From Opisthocomus hoazin (taxonomy: Eukaryota > Chordata > Aves > Opisthocomiformes > Opisthocomidae), in assembly GCF_030867145.1 (NCBI RefSeq), contig NC_134414.1:81148504-81212503 (forward strand): DNA of 64,000 nt. The letters run 5' to 3'. The notes beneath the pieces are model-generated. The model had not been told where the DNA came from. It did no database searches and saw only the letters and a list, made by a program, of their open reading frames with translations. Below, one piece after another: positions 10,384 through 22,400 of this stretch (position 1 is the first letter of the stretch; each line of letters begins with the position of its first letter). The position numbers were made by a program, and so were the translations under genes.

Positions 10384-10810
10384 TGTGGTGGCGTGGGCTC
10401 AAGGACTCGACCAATATGATCCATAACAGTCAACTTTATTAGCAGAGAATCTGGACTATATAGACAGCACTCGGTTATGATTAGTCACTATACATAAACC
10501 CTCTATACAGCACTCAGCTATGATTGGTCACTATGCATAAAACACCTATGAATAAAACACCCGGGTTACATGAGCAGTATTCAACTGTGATTGGTTATTA
10601 TTCATAGAACGACTGTTTACCTGCAGCTGGCCTGAGAATGACTGTCTTTCCCACAGCCAGGCTGAGAATGTCTGTTTTCCCACAGCCAGCCTGAGAATGG
10701 TCTTGAGGCCTGTGCTGCTTGAAGCCTGTGCTGCTACAAACCGATCGAGTCCATATTCAGAGTGTCTGGGTTGCTTCACAATATGTCCCTGTTCTTCCAG
10801 AAAGCCCACA
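10384..10810 (-). repeat. 5' LTR of the provirus
   Basis: A 427-bp LTR, TGTGGGCTTT...CACCACA on the minus strand. U3 has two sets of imperfect tandem repeats: about three copies of a unit of roughly 30 bp (CAGCCTGAGAATG/TTTCCCACAG type, about 10620-10705) and about three copies of a longer unit carrying CCAAT/ATTGG motifs (about 10465-10610). A TATA-like CTATATAGTC (around 10455) precedes the AATAAA polyadenylation signal at 10435-10440. Confidence 0.92.
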
Positions 10811-10816
10811 TGAAGG
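10811..10816. repeat. Target-site duplication of the provirus, right copy (TGAAGG)
   Basis: Partner of TGAAGT at 2475-2480, with one mismatch. Confidence 0.6.
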
Positions 10817-13001
10817 TACTGGTCAGATGACACTGTAACACACTTCACTACAAGAGGACACAAATCTCTTCATCAAAATTAATCAGGCATGCTGGCAGAC
10901 ACTTTGCATCACAATTATGTGCAGCACAGGAGGATGATGCTATAGAAAGGTTACACAAGGTGGCAGTGGTCACTGAGGTGGCTGGTGGTACTCAAGTAGA
11001 GCATATTTGATGAAAGGGCACTTTCAGACCACACTGGCATATGCACTAACTATTCTTTTAGGCTACAGAAAAAGAGAAAATTAAATCCTTTAATGAGCAG
11101 AAGATCTAAAACATGCCAGTCCTGTTCCTAAGGTACTGAAAAAGCTGACAGGGACTGAGTCACCAGGTATGTGGTTCTAGAGACCAAATTCTGCAGTTAA
11201 GGCACTGCTTCACATGCACTCTGCCTTCAATATTACTTACTTAGCATATCCACATTTTTTTTCATCCATAACCTCAAGGTTTTAAAATTGGAAACATTAT
11301 TAACATGCCCTTCTGGTGGGAATCATTGGGAAAAGTGGGAAAGACACAGCAGTGTCGACTGAAAAGCAAGGACATTTAAAATTTGAAACATCTGTGAAGT
11401 AATTTGTTTTTGTTATTGGTGGATCTGAGTACACACACAAGGAAAAAAAAATGGTGCAAGGAAAGCAGGATTAAGAATAGTTCTTCCCCTAAGAGACTAA
11501 CAACTAAGGGTCCTGCCTCACTCCTAAGAAGCCTGGGGAATTTTTCACCTTGCTGCTATTGTGTCTGTGTTGGGAGTGGAAGGTAAGAGGTAATTTAGAT
11601 CACTCTTGCTACAAGTGTTTGAGAACAGCAAGAAATAAAAAGAATCTCATATATGAAGACTACATATCTGCATGTCAGATATCATGTAAAACAGACTGGG
11701 AAGTGGCTAACATGCAGCATGACCCAAAGCCACATCTAAAGTTCCTGCAAGTTAAAGCAAACATTTTGGCTTAGACTGTCATATTTACACAACTGTAAAG
11801 TCTTCTGCGAACTTGACATTGCCGAATTCAGCGAATGCTTTGGATATTTTCTTTTAATTTGAAAATTCAGATACTTTTGCACCTAAGCTATGATACTGTA
11901 GCCTAAGACGAAACAAAAAAAAACAAGCCAAAATCGGTCGGTGAGAAAGTTTAGAAATTTGGATCTGATATTTTCCTTGCCACTTTTCGCCTACAAATAT
12001 GCAAGACAGAATTTCATGGCTATTTACAAATGCATGCTAAGGATTGATCCTCCTCAAAGGAGAACTTGGTGCAGAAGTCATAAATGATGTGTACAGCCAG
12101 TCAGGTCCTGATAGAAATATGTGGCAATATTGTAAGCACTTTAAACATGGATTAGTCACACAACACTGCTATTATTTCCGGAACATGTTATTTTTAAGAG
12201 ACTTTTATTTGTAGGAGAGGTATTTCTATGAGTGTAGTCATGAGCTACCGAGCTATTGAGTATGTATGCATTTCTGTATAACAAGTTTGTGTATTGTGAC
12301 TATTGATGCTTAGTTCATTCAACATAACAGGAAGGAAGAGTTAGTTGCGTGATCAGTTCATGTGAAATCATTAACATCTGCAAATTAGGAAATTTAAGGA
12401 AGTTCAAAAGCAGTAAGGGAAATGATAAACTGACCCCCTTTCTGACTTGCAGCATTTGCTACTTAATACTGGCATGCAGTAAAAGACGACTAACTGGCTG
12501 AGCAGAACGCCTACTGATGCCTGCACAACCACAGCTACAGTTTCAAGTGTCCTTGCAGCTGTGATCCAAAATCAAACAAGATAAAGGCACAGGGTTTTTT
12601 CAAGAGGAGGTATGTCTCTGTATGTTGTCCATTGTTTTTTCTTGTTCCACAGAAGATTTCATGTGGAATACAAATATTTGCCAAGAATTAAGTTAGGCGC
12701 AGTTATACTAGCACATGTACAAAATGTGAATTAACTTCCCACTTAAGAAAGTCTAGGCATAATTTTGGTGACGTTTTAGCCTGTTGGATTAAAAATGTAC
12801 ATCTGTGTATATATAAAATTTCTAAAGCTTTCTGCAAGTTTAAAGGAAGACTATGAAATCTCTATGATGTCTGTTGCACTATTTGACATTTGCTATCTGA
12901 CACTTATTTTGCAATAACTGAAAGAAATGCTATTTTCTATACCCTTTCTATAAATTAATCTAACTAGAAATATGTAGATTTTTATTTTTTGCAAAAAAGT
13001 A
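10817..13001. other. Intergenic, AT-rich; nothing recognised
   Basis: No exon-like segment, RNA gene or repeat family was recognised here. Short open frames lack splice or domain support. Confidence 0.5.
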
Positions 13002-13410
13002 AATCACAGAATCTTAGGATGACTGATGCTGCAAGGGACTTCTGGAGATGGTCCTGTCCCACCCTTTGCTCAGAGCAGGGTCAGCTACAGCAGGTTTCTG
13101 TGGGCTTTGTTCACTTGGGTTTGAGCATTTTCAACGTTGGACACTCCATAAACTCTCTGGAAAACGTATTCGAGTGGTTGACTACCCTCACAGTAAAATG
13201 TGTTTTATTATGTTTAAATTGAATTTCCTTCATCTCAGTTTCTGCCCATTGCCTTCTCTGCAATGCTGCTTTCCAGCAGGTCTTCCTCAGCCTGTGCCGG
13301 TGGTGGGCGTAGTGGCTCCCCAGGTGTAGGATCTGGCATTTCACTTCGCTGAAATTCATGAGATTCTTGTCAGCCTGTTTCTCCAGCCTGTCCAGATCCC
13401 TCTGGAGTGA
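13002..13410 (-). repeat. CR1 LINE 3' fragment
   Basis: The plus strand starts AATCACAGAATCTTAGGATG, the reverse complement of a CR1 3' tail, and proceeds through decayed versions of the CR1 C-terminal coding region up to 'cctgtccagatccctctgg'. An internal deletion lies near 13255. Old and degenerate. Confidence 0.8.
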
Positions 13411-16400
13411 CATATTGATACATCAACCTTTTATCCCAATTTTGTATCATCTACAGAAATCAAAATACTGGTCTAAAGACTGAACTGATTCTGGGAAAGT
13501 TGCATTTAGGCAGCAATTTGAGAGGAATATTTCATTGCCTGATACGTACTGTAAGGTTTTTATTCCTGTTTTTATGTCTTCTGGTACGCTTAGAAAGTGT
13601 ACGGTACTCTCCATATGTTTGAAATGTATCAGCATCAGTTTGTCCATAATGTATAAGCATCAGTTTATCCTTACATTACCCTATGATTAAAATTCAAATT
13701 TTCATTTCTGGAAGTGTGTCATGGGCAGGAATTATTTTCCCAGAGCCACTCAAGAAAATAATAGCACTGGCAAAGCTGGAAATTAGAACCAAGGAATCTT
13801 GGTCTCTGGTGATATTTTCTGTGCATCCTGCATTCACAGCCTAAGACTGAAGGCAATAGACTGAGCAGACTAGGAGGGTAGGAACTGAAAGTGCTTAAGT
13901 CAATATTTAATGGATGCTTTCTGTAAAAGCAACTATAGACATGCCATAGCTTTTAAATGTGACCATATTTTCCTTCTGACACAATGATACTGAGATCATT
14001 CTAGAGCAGATCAAGTCTGTCCATGCCTTGCTACAAAAGATCAAATGGATTCACGTTTGCTAGCATCCAACCTACCAGGGATATGACGTCTACTGGTGAG
14101 TAAGACGCATCATACAACTGGTAACATTAGATAATGAATTTAGCAACGTTTTCCTTGGTAAGATTTTGCTAGTAAAAAAATTAAACATACAGGCCATGCA
14201 CATACCTCTAAATAAAAGAAAGCTCCAAGGCTAAGTGTCACTGACTGGCTTGTATTCACATAGCTTAAGTGGACAGACTACATCTACAGAAAACTGTCTT
14301 GGAGAGAGCTAGGGAATGAGCTAAGAATTTAGGAAGGTGGAAACCAGGTTCTTGGGTCCCCTCTGGGTCCCTCCCCTATGTAGCAGGGTAGACACATGCT
14401 AAGAGGTCAAAGCACTCGGGAGGCTGGACAGGAGAGAAATAAGAAAGCAAAGCAGAAACAAGCATAGAGTTAAGTACGGGTGTTTTCATCCTAACAGATT
14501 CTATATTATCTCCTGCATTAGTGAAATATGAGGAAATACCAGTTACACAAGAATATATGTATTTCTTCTAGACTGATCCTCCAAATAACATTCCCAAATG
14601 GTTTGACATATGTACGTGTTCCTTCTGACACCTTCAATCCTGAGGTCTGTTCAGAGCAGAGGGAGTTGTACCACACCTGATCGTGAAAGACCAGTCTGGG
14701 ACAGGGTGGAAGTCCTGGGAGCACAAAGCTCCTACAGATGTGATGCTGGAACCACTTGCTTGGCCACCAACCTGAAGGTATGGATGGGTCAGGCAAGTGG
14801 CTTAGGGCTTACCACAGCTCCTACATCTCTTATCCCGCCTGCAGGTCACAGAAAAGCCAGAGGACCTGGCTATCTGTTGGTACCTTCAGCTGGGGTGATA
14901 GAGAGAACGTAGGCACAACCCAACACTAATCCTACTTCTTGTGTAATCTGTTTTAAACCTCAGCCAACCATGAAACACAAATCCCTTGGGAAGCAAAACC
15001 ACTTAGTGTTGTGGTCAATGGAAATGGTCATTTCTTATGAGGAAAGTGAATACAGGCCCTGCTATTCTTGCTGCAAGCCCAATGACATGTCCGGAGCCTG
15101 GAGGCAATGGTGCCAGCAAGCACTCCTCTAAGCAGGCAGGGCTCCACAAGACTCCTTCAGCAGTGCTCCAGACAAGAATTTCCATGAGAAAACGTGAAGA
15201 GTGCTTGCAGTATGGGGCTGCTGCCATGTGTAGGAAATCTGAGGGAGATTTTGAAAGCAGAGAAGTCATGCGAGCAGACAGAGGGAGATGACAAGAAGAA
15301 CGAAGCAAAGATTATAAAGGAAAGGTAAGCAAACAGCTTCCACAGAATAGGAAAAAAAATGCCTTAGAAGCAACATAGGATGAGGAAAGGAAGGAGGAAA
15401 GCTCAAGTGTGACTGAACAGGTGGCAAAAAATGGAGAAAAATATGGTTGTATGAAAAGGGGTAGACTGGAAGGACAAGAGGTCTTGAGGTTCCTGTGTGC
15501 ATCACTGAGAGCATGGGAAAATGGAAAAATAACTGTTGAGACCAATATCTCACATCGCATTTCACAGCCAGTCCTCCACAGTGTTTGTACTTAAGATTCT
15601 TCAGTATCACCTCCTAGCAGCTGTGGCCACATCCTTACTGTAGCATGATGATTTACAAAGAAAAGATTGATGCCATGCGAGATAAGCAAAGAAGAGGCTA
15701 CAGTGAAGAGTCTCTGTTGCAACCCCGACATGATGTCCTGTCCTGGCTTGATTCATGGAGACCATGACGAATGGGTCACATCAAGCCGTTTTCCATGAAA
15801 TACAAGGTGGCCTCTGGAAATATTCAAGACTCCACCTGCTTGGAGGGTCTGGCTGAGTTTCTGCTTTCACCACAAATGGAGTCAGTCTGGAATCAGCACT
15901 CTGAAATGACCATAAAAATTAATGTAAAAGGACAGACAAGTAACAAAATATCACCATGTTTCTCTTTTTCCTGAGTTTCTAAGAATTTACCTCACAGTCT
16001 TAGAATTAACCTTAAAAATATCTGAAATCGAGAAACTCGCTACTAGGAAGTTACACTACTAGGAAATACTAAACAAAAAAACAAATGCATTAACCAGTGT
16101 TGGTTCTTCATGTAGAAAAAAAAAAAAAAAGCAAAAAAACCCAGGAAAACAAATGCTAGGAACAGGGAAATCTCTTCCAAAGAGACCTAACTTTCTCTGA
16201 GAAAAGGAAAATGGCACTTAAGATAGATATATTTGACAAGAGCTGATGCCAGTGTTTGACTAGCTCTCCTCAGACCTCCATGCCACATGAATGAATGTGG
16301 AGTCACCCTTTGGAGGTATGCACGCTCCCTTAATAATTTAGATTTCCTACAGTGATCTGTAACATCTGTCTCCTCGGTTTCTGACAGAGCAACAAGCAAA

Positions 16401-16512
16401 AATTTGAAGCAGACTGTTCTGGAGTGAGGGATGTAAACCTCTAAGAACAGAGGGAGTTAATCTAGTTTGAAAAGTGGAGAGCCATTTGTCATAGCAAACA
16501 GGAAAAAAATGC
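13411..16512. other. Intergenic; nothing recognised
   Basis: No gene was recognised. This stretch or the next (17007-19397) should contain a 5' non-coding exon and the promoter of CSF2RA, because the first coding exon is preceded by a splice acceptor, but I cannot place it. Confidence 0.4.
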
Positions 16513-17006
16513 TGTGGTGGTTTGACCTTGGCTGACCATCAGGAGCCCACCAAGCACCCCTCTCACTCCCTCTCTTCTTTACTCTCTCCTTCCCACCAGC
16601 AGGTGATATCCAGCCACTCTCTGGCAAGGAGGGCCTCAGTACGCATAGCAATTCCTCTGGAAGGCAAATGCCTTAATAACAAACGCTTCCTCCCACCCCA
16701 ATCCTCCTTTCTCCCAGCTTTTATCACTGAGCATGACGTCACATGGTGTGGGATATCCCTTTGGTCAGCCAGGGTCAGCTGTCCTGGCTGTGTCCCCTCC
16801 CAGCCTCCTGCCCACCCCCAGCCTGCTGGCCTTTGTGGGGTGGGCGGGCTGGGGTTGGAGAGACAGCCTTGACGCTGTGCGTGCGCTGCTCAGCAATAGA
16901 CAGAACGTCGGTGGGTTATGAGCAGTGCTCTAGCTACAAATACAAAGCACAGCACTGTATGGATTGCTGTGGGGAAAGTTAACTCCAGCCCAGTCAGAAC
17001 CAAGTG
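16513..17006 (-). mobile_element. Solo LTR, avian ERV family, partly decayed
   Basis: On the minus strand it starts TTGGTTCTGACTGGGCTGG and ends ...CCACCACA (16513). It contains TATGACGTCA-like 'TGACGTCATGCTCAG' followed by a decayed AATAAA region ('TGATAAAAGC') and a 'GCTGAGCAG' stretch. I recognise it as a common avian LTR whose plus-strand reading ends 'tttgaccttggctgac...cccaccaagc'. It is unrelated to the provirus LTR and lacks internal retroviral sequence on either side. The R/U5 half appears shortened relative to family members. Confidence 0.7.
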
Positions 17007-19397
17007 TTTCTTAAGCTAGAGAAGGGCGACACGTGAAAGAACAGCCATGAACTACCTTGTGGAACCAGGCGGCAGCGCCAACCCTGTCCTACATTCACAC
17101 AGCCCAGAATGTAGGGGAGGCGTAGCTTCCTACACGTGGTCTACACACTGCTTCACGAGAAACAATATTCACACACTCTGTGAGAGACAAGAAAAAGTAG
17201 GCAAAAGAAACCTGACCAGATGTAAGGTTTGATTGCAGCTTGAAAAAATGCCTTTAGGAAAAAGACTTCCAAATCAAAGAAACTCAGCACAGGGAAACAG
17301 AAAATCAAATATATAGAAAATAGGAAGATACTAAAAAGGTTAATAAGACTTCTGTATAGTAATAGTCAAAGGCTTTAAAACAAATAGTAAGAAATTTTTT
17401 ATGTGTACCAGAAGCAGTGAATGGAATTCAGCCATATCTCCATTGACTATAATGGGAGCATAAACAATTTGTGCTTATGTAAATACTTACTTGTAGATAT
17501 TTTTAGATGTTTTAATATCAAAATTCATCCCACATAGGATATGTGCAGGTATGTTAATAGGCTTGTTTCATTATCAAGACATAGTGGAGGCAAGTCAAGA
17601 GGGAAAAGAAACACTGGAAAATATCTCATCTTTTGTAGCATTCCTCCTTGAAAGGGATCATTAGCATATACCATGTCATTTCCGGAAATTGGACTGAAAA
17701 ACACACAAAGACAGCAGTAGGTTCTAGAAAATGTTGACAACTTACAGAAGGAAAGTTGTTGGTGCAGAGGACCAGAAATACCACAAAGGAAGGTGTACAC
17801 TGTAATGGTGTAAATCTTTGTTCAAAAGAACTGTACATGAAGACTTGAGAGTCACGTTCTCTAAAATAGCTCTATGCATGTTCAGCATTTTTCCTAGCCT
17901 CTCAAGTGTATTTTATAGCCCAAGTTCAATTGTTTATCACTGTAATTATATTAGTTTAAAATAATTATGGACATATTCTATGAGCTAGCATCATATTTTG
18001 ATTACAGAGCAGACATCCTTGAAGTTTAATAAAGTCTACTGTAAGATTCAAGAATTTCTAGACCCAAAACAAATGAAAACAAAGAAAGTGCAGGGAAAAA
18101 GTATCCTATTTAATCGTGAGATACAGTAAACTACATCTAACAACTGGGATTCTTCAGTATATTCGGTTTTCCATTAAAAGAGATGAGAAGGGAGGGACCA
18201 TGTGCAAAAACGAAAAATTAATTCAGTTAGTCAGGAACTGACAGAAATGTCCTCGAGTTTATGATAAAAGCTGATATTTGGCATATTCAGGATGATGGAA
18301 AAGCAGCTGAATCCAGGGCTATCCAGTGCCAAATTGCCTTCGGAAAGGACCACCAAAATTCCTTCTCCTCAGGTACTTTTCTGAACAGAAAGCTGTTCTT
18401 AGCTGATCTTTTGTCAGAAAAGAAAAGAAGAAAAGATGATAGAAAATAGCACTGAAATTAATAGATAATATATATAAAACCAACGATGCGTCTGCAGTCA
18501 GCTTTGATCTTTGCCTCCAGGAAAAGAATGAGAAGTGATTCAGAGCACTGCTCTAAACATTGTCTTAAGGACTATTACGGCCTTACCATGTGAGATCTTG
18601 AAATCAGCCCCAAAAGCCTTTCAAGCAAGAATGTAGATTTGCCACAGTTAAAAAAAGGTAAGCAGGTCAGCATTTAATTCCTGCTAAAACCTGACAGAGA
18701 TGGAGGCCTTTCTCTTCCTGCTTTGCTTAGACAGTTCAGATCTCATGGCCATTTTCCATGCACTTCTCAGCTGCGATGGCAGGAGCAGGTACAGGCTCTG
18801 AATGTGCCTGGTGGTGATGCCAGCTCTAACAGAGCACTCACGGAGAAGCGAGTCATCCACACCCTGACACAACCAAAAACCAAACCATCCACTTCCCAAA
18901 AGGTGCTTTCAACAAATCCTTGAAAGCCAGCCTAAATGCTCACTTTGCAACAGAAGCTGGAGCACTGCACAGGAAAATGTGCAGTGATGTTCACAAGATC
19001 AGAAAGCAAGAAACCCTGACTTTCTGATGGTATGGTTCAGACAGATATGTGGGACAACAGTAATCCTAAGTCATGGTCTCTTCACCGAATAGAGTGAGTA
19101 TATGTATCATAACGAGAGTCTGTGGCCTCTCTATCTCAAACCGCTGTGTTGTAATAGATACTAGTGAGCCTATTCAGTTCTTTCAAAGAAGAGGTACCTG
19201 CCAGACGTCCTGAAGCACACCCTCTGTTTGGATTTTCCAAAGAATATTTTCTTAGGGTGAATTAGACAGCATCTTTGACTCTTCCCATAAAAAAAAATTA
19301 AGCTTTGCAGAAACCAAAGTACACTTGGGCATCACTTTTCTGTTTTTTTTTTTTTCCTTTTCTTTTTTTTCCTGAAGGCTTTATTGTCTATTTCCAG
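17007..19397. other. Upstream region of CSF2RA; no coding exon recognised
   Basis: The end of this stretch (about 19339-19397) is a long pyrimidine tract ending TTTCCAG, a strong 3' splice site for the first coding exon of CSF2RA. No non-coding first exon or promoter could be pinned down. Confidence 0.45.
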
Positions 19398-19495
19398 AGA
19401 AGAAAAGATGATTGATACTCTGGAACTCACTTTCATGATTTGGTGGTGTATGATGCTGTTTCATCTCTTGCATGCTGACATTCACTGTATGGGGT
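19398..19495 (+). CDS. CSF2RA: CSF2RA coding exon 1 (signal peptide)
   Basis: A strong acceptor (pyrimidine tract, TTTCCAG) precedes 19398. ATG at 19408 opens [16 protein letters not shown]..., and a second in-frame ATG lies at 19435. It ends before GTAAGT in phase 1, which is what exon 2 needs. The hydrophobic core fits a signal peptide. The intron that follows is only 171 bp. Confidence 0.72.
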
Positions 19496-22400
19496 GTAAG
19501 TATATTTTTGCAGACATAATCTGAGAGACAGGGTTTAATTCTTAATTTATCAGAGATATTTGCAATTAATCTGGCAATTGTCATCTTAAGCCTGACAGAT
19601 ACTATCCTCTGCATTCAATGAAAACAATAGCGTATCCTTACTGAACTTCTTCTGTAACACTTTCAGCAGAGGCACAAGAATCACCTATTACAAGCGTGAA
19701 AATGAACTGGAGAAAAATGGAACTGTCCTGGGAGAGCAGCAAGAATTTCTCTAAGTACACATGCACCCTCATGGACAGGGATATGGAAAGTATACGAAAA
19801 GAGGTAAACTTGCTATGCTGTGAGACCACATGAGACTCGTAGAGAATTTAGAGAGACAGAGCAAGAGACGCTTCAAATAAAAAGTGAGTTCCCCAAACAC
19901 TGCCATGGATTTTCATTATGTCAGGTTCTTCATTTATTTCCCAATAAATTGGATCATGCCTGTAGCACAGGTTATGTTATAAGCCTACATTATCCAAACA
20001 GAAAAGTAGGAAGCTTGATAGAAAGAGAGATAGAAGTGGCTTATTTAGCCTAGCAAAGCAGATGTCTTAGTTAGAAATACATATTAGAAAATCACATCAC
20101 ATCTTTATTGAAGGTTATTAGTATAATGCCAGCTTTCTTACCCTTGGGGAGGTCAGATGAGGACTTCTATTTTGCTTACTCCTTTGATTAAATTCCATTG
20201 TGGTTCCCCCATTTATTAACCCTCTTCTGTTCCACCACTGGAGCACTATCAGCCTTCTCCAATAGCTGCACACTAGCGCAGCATTCAACTCCTTAGCTGC
20301 AAAGCTTTTTGTGTTATGCTTTAGATCACTCGGCTCCATTCTACATCACCCTCAAGAAGTAAAGGAAAGAGTTAGCTCTTGAGCCTAAAACAGGTACATA
20401 TACACGCAAGATTTTGGCCATGTGAATTGAGTTTCTTGAATTGCACTTCAACAGCCATCATCATCTAACACCAGCACTGGAAAAACAGAGAAATAAAACA
20501 TCATGTTCTTTTTCAGGTGAATAGTCCACTATGCAGGTTTCCAGTGGAACAATACGTGCCTCTGCACAAAGGGGTAGACTTTGTCATTGAAGTGCCAGAC
20601 ACAAACATCTCAAAAACTTGCAGCTTTATCCCTGGAGGTAATGACTGTGGTCTGGGTAAGGTCTTCTGCAGTTGCAATCTTTTAAAGTCAAACATAGCCT
20701 TAGAAAATAATTCCTTGCCCAGGAGGTAACTGCTTTATTTTCTATTAAAAATCGTTTTTTGCAGATCTGCTAAGGTTATTTGCTCTGTAATGAATGTTTC
20801 CACCATTCTGCAAAACTACTACAGATGTATGAGTAATTGCATTATTCTCTTTCATACTAGGGCTCCAAAATGCCACAAAATTACAGTGGTTCAAGGGTGG
20901 TTTCAGATAACTGTGCTGGCTGTTACAACTTAACATGTTGGTGCCTATTTCTTTATTAAATGCTTTTCTGCTGGGCTGTTGGTGAGATTGTCAGGAGCCA
21001 GACCAGAGTTAGCTAAAGGCACAGTCTGGGGAGCAGTGAAACCCGTAAAATGGGAGGAGAGAGGAAAGCAGCTAGGGGCAAACTGGATGCAGCAATCTCC
21101 TCCTCTGGCCCTGGGGTGCACACGCCCGCACACACACACACAACACACACGTGCACATTCCCTCAGCTGCTGCGCACCCACTGAGCTAAGGCAACTGTTT
21201 GCAAAGATATGCCGAGCCTGGCCCATGTGGGAGTTAGTCAAAGTGGGATTAGGCAGATCCTAGGTTCGTAATTCCAAACCTGAAGTTTTTACGGCTCGTT
21301 TTTCCCTTCCTTCTTAACTCAGAGTACACTAAAATTGCCCAGTCACCACTGATCTGCAGCAGTGATGAGCTTGCTCATATCTGAGCAGAGAAAGTACTCC
21401 CTACTCCCCTCTTCCTGGGGACTTGACAGAGGAAACACTCTCACAGTGACCCTCAAAATACAAGCCAGGACACAGCACCTCTTAAAAACTCTTGCTTTCG
21501 GTGTTCCTCCCCAGCTGGCCCTAGCCTCCACTCATGCCAGTTCCCCAGGGGACGACTCCGTGCTTCCATGAGGGTGCCGGAGGGCGCTGGGGGCAGCAGC
21601 AGAGGAAGCCTCCACCCTTTTGCTGAAATTGGGGCACACCACAGAAAGAAGCAGAAAATTACTGAAAGAGAGAGAGAAGGAGGCTGAGCACGCCAGCCCA
21701 GCCCAGCCACGAGGCAGCTTCCAGAGAAATGAGGTTCTCACTTCGGTGTGCTCCAGAGAAGGAAGAGATCAAGTCTCTATCACCCACATCAGGGTGGAAA
21801 GCTCTAGCTTGGAGGCTGTTTGATCAGAGGGCCCCACCTTGCTTTTAAATGTCCCAGCTTTTTAAATGCTGTGTGTAAGCACTTCAGGAATGGATTGCTG
21901 AGAACTAATTTTTAAAGGAGAAATACTTCTCTCTGCAGCACCAAGGATGGTGTTAAAAAGCAATGTGCCTTATTTTAACCATGTGAATGCTCTACTCGCT
22001 CCCAGGTTTCACAGTTCAGAGGCAGTCAAAATATGGTGAGTCCAGCTTTTTCTCAGTCATCATGCCTAACTCAAGCAATAACCAGCTGGAATTGCAGGTC
22101 TCTCACATATTCAAGCATGTGCCAAGATCCTCCAGCTGAGAGCAGTCACACGATTTTTCCTCATTACGGATATTCCTGTATTTGCAGGCATGAATGGGTC
22201 AGCAATTGAAAACTTCTCCTGCGTGATTTATAATGTTTCCCTCATGAACTGCACTTGGCAGGCAGGCAAGGATGCTCCAGGAGATACTCAGTATTTTCTC
22301 TACTGGCAGAACTCGAGGTAAGTAGGTCTGCTTGAGTCTAAGGAAGTCTGAATTCTCATTTGACACATCACACTGCCCATGTTTAACTAAAATACTATAT

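Larger units (their letters stand above)
2481..10810 (-). mobile_element. Endogenous retrovirus, near full-length class II (betaretrovirus-like) provirus, defective
   Basis: An 8.3-kb provirus in minus orientation: 5' LTR (10384-10810), primer binding site, gag, dUTPase-protease, pol (reverse transcriptase, RNase H, integrase), env, polypurine tract and 3' LTR (2481-2903). The order and the two -1 reading-frame steps (gag to pro, pro to pol), the dUTPase in the pro frame, two Cys-His boxes in gag and the tRNA-Lys-type primer site are those of betaretroviruses, whereas the transmembrane Env resembles avian alpharetroviruses. All genes carry stop codons or frameshifts, so it cannot encode complete proteins. 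The LTRs differ at roughly 26-28 of about 425 aligned positions. Confidence 0.93.

Noticed and set aside
18702-18792. MEAFLFLLCLDSS... as the CSF2RA signal-peptide exon
   Set aside because: Hydrophobic start and a GTACAG donor are present, but the donor phase does not match exon 2; the exon at 19398-19495 does match and has a better acceptor.
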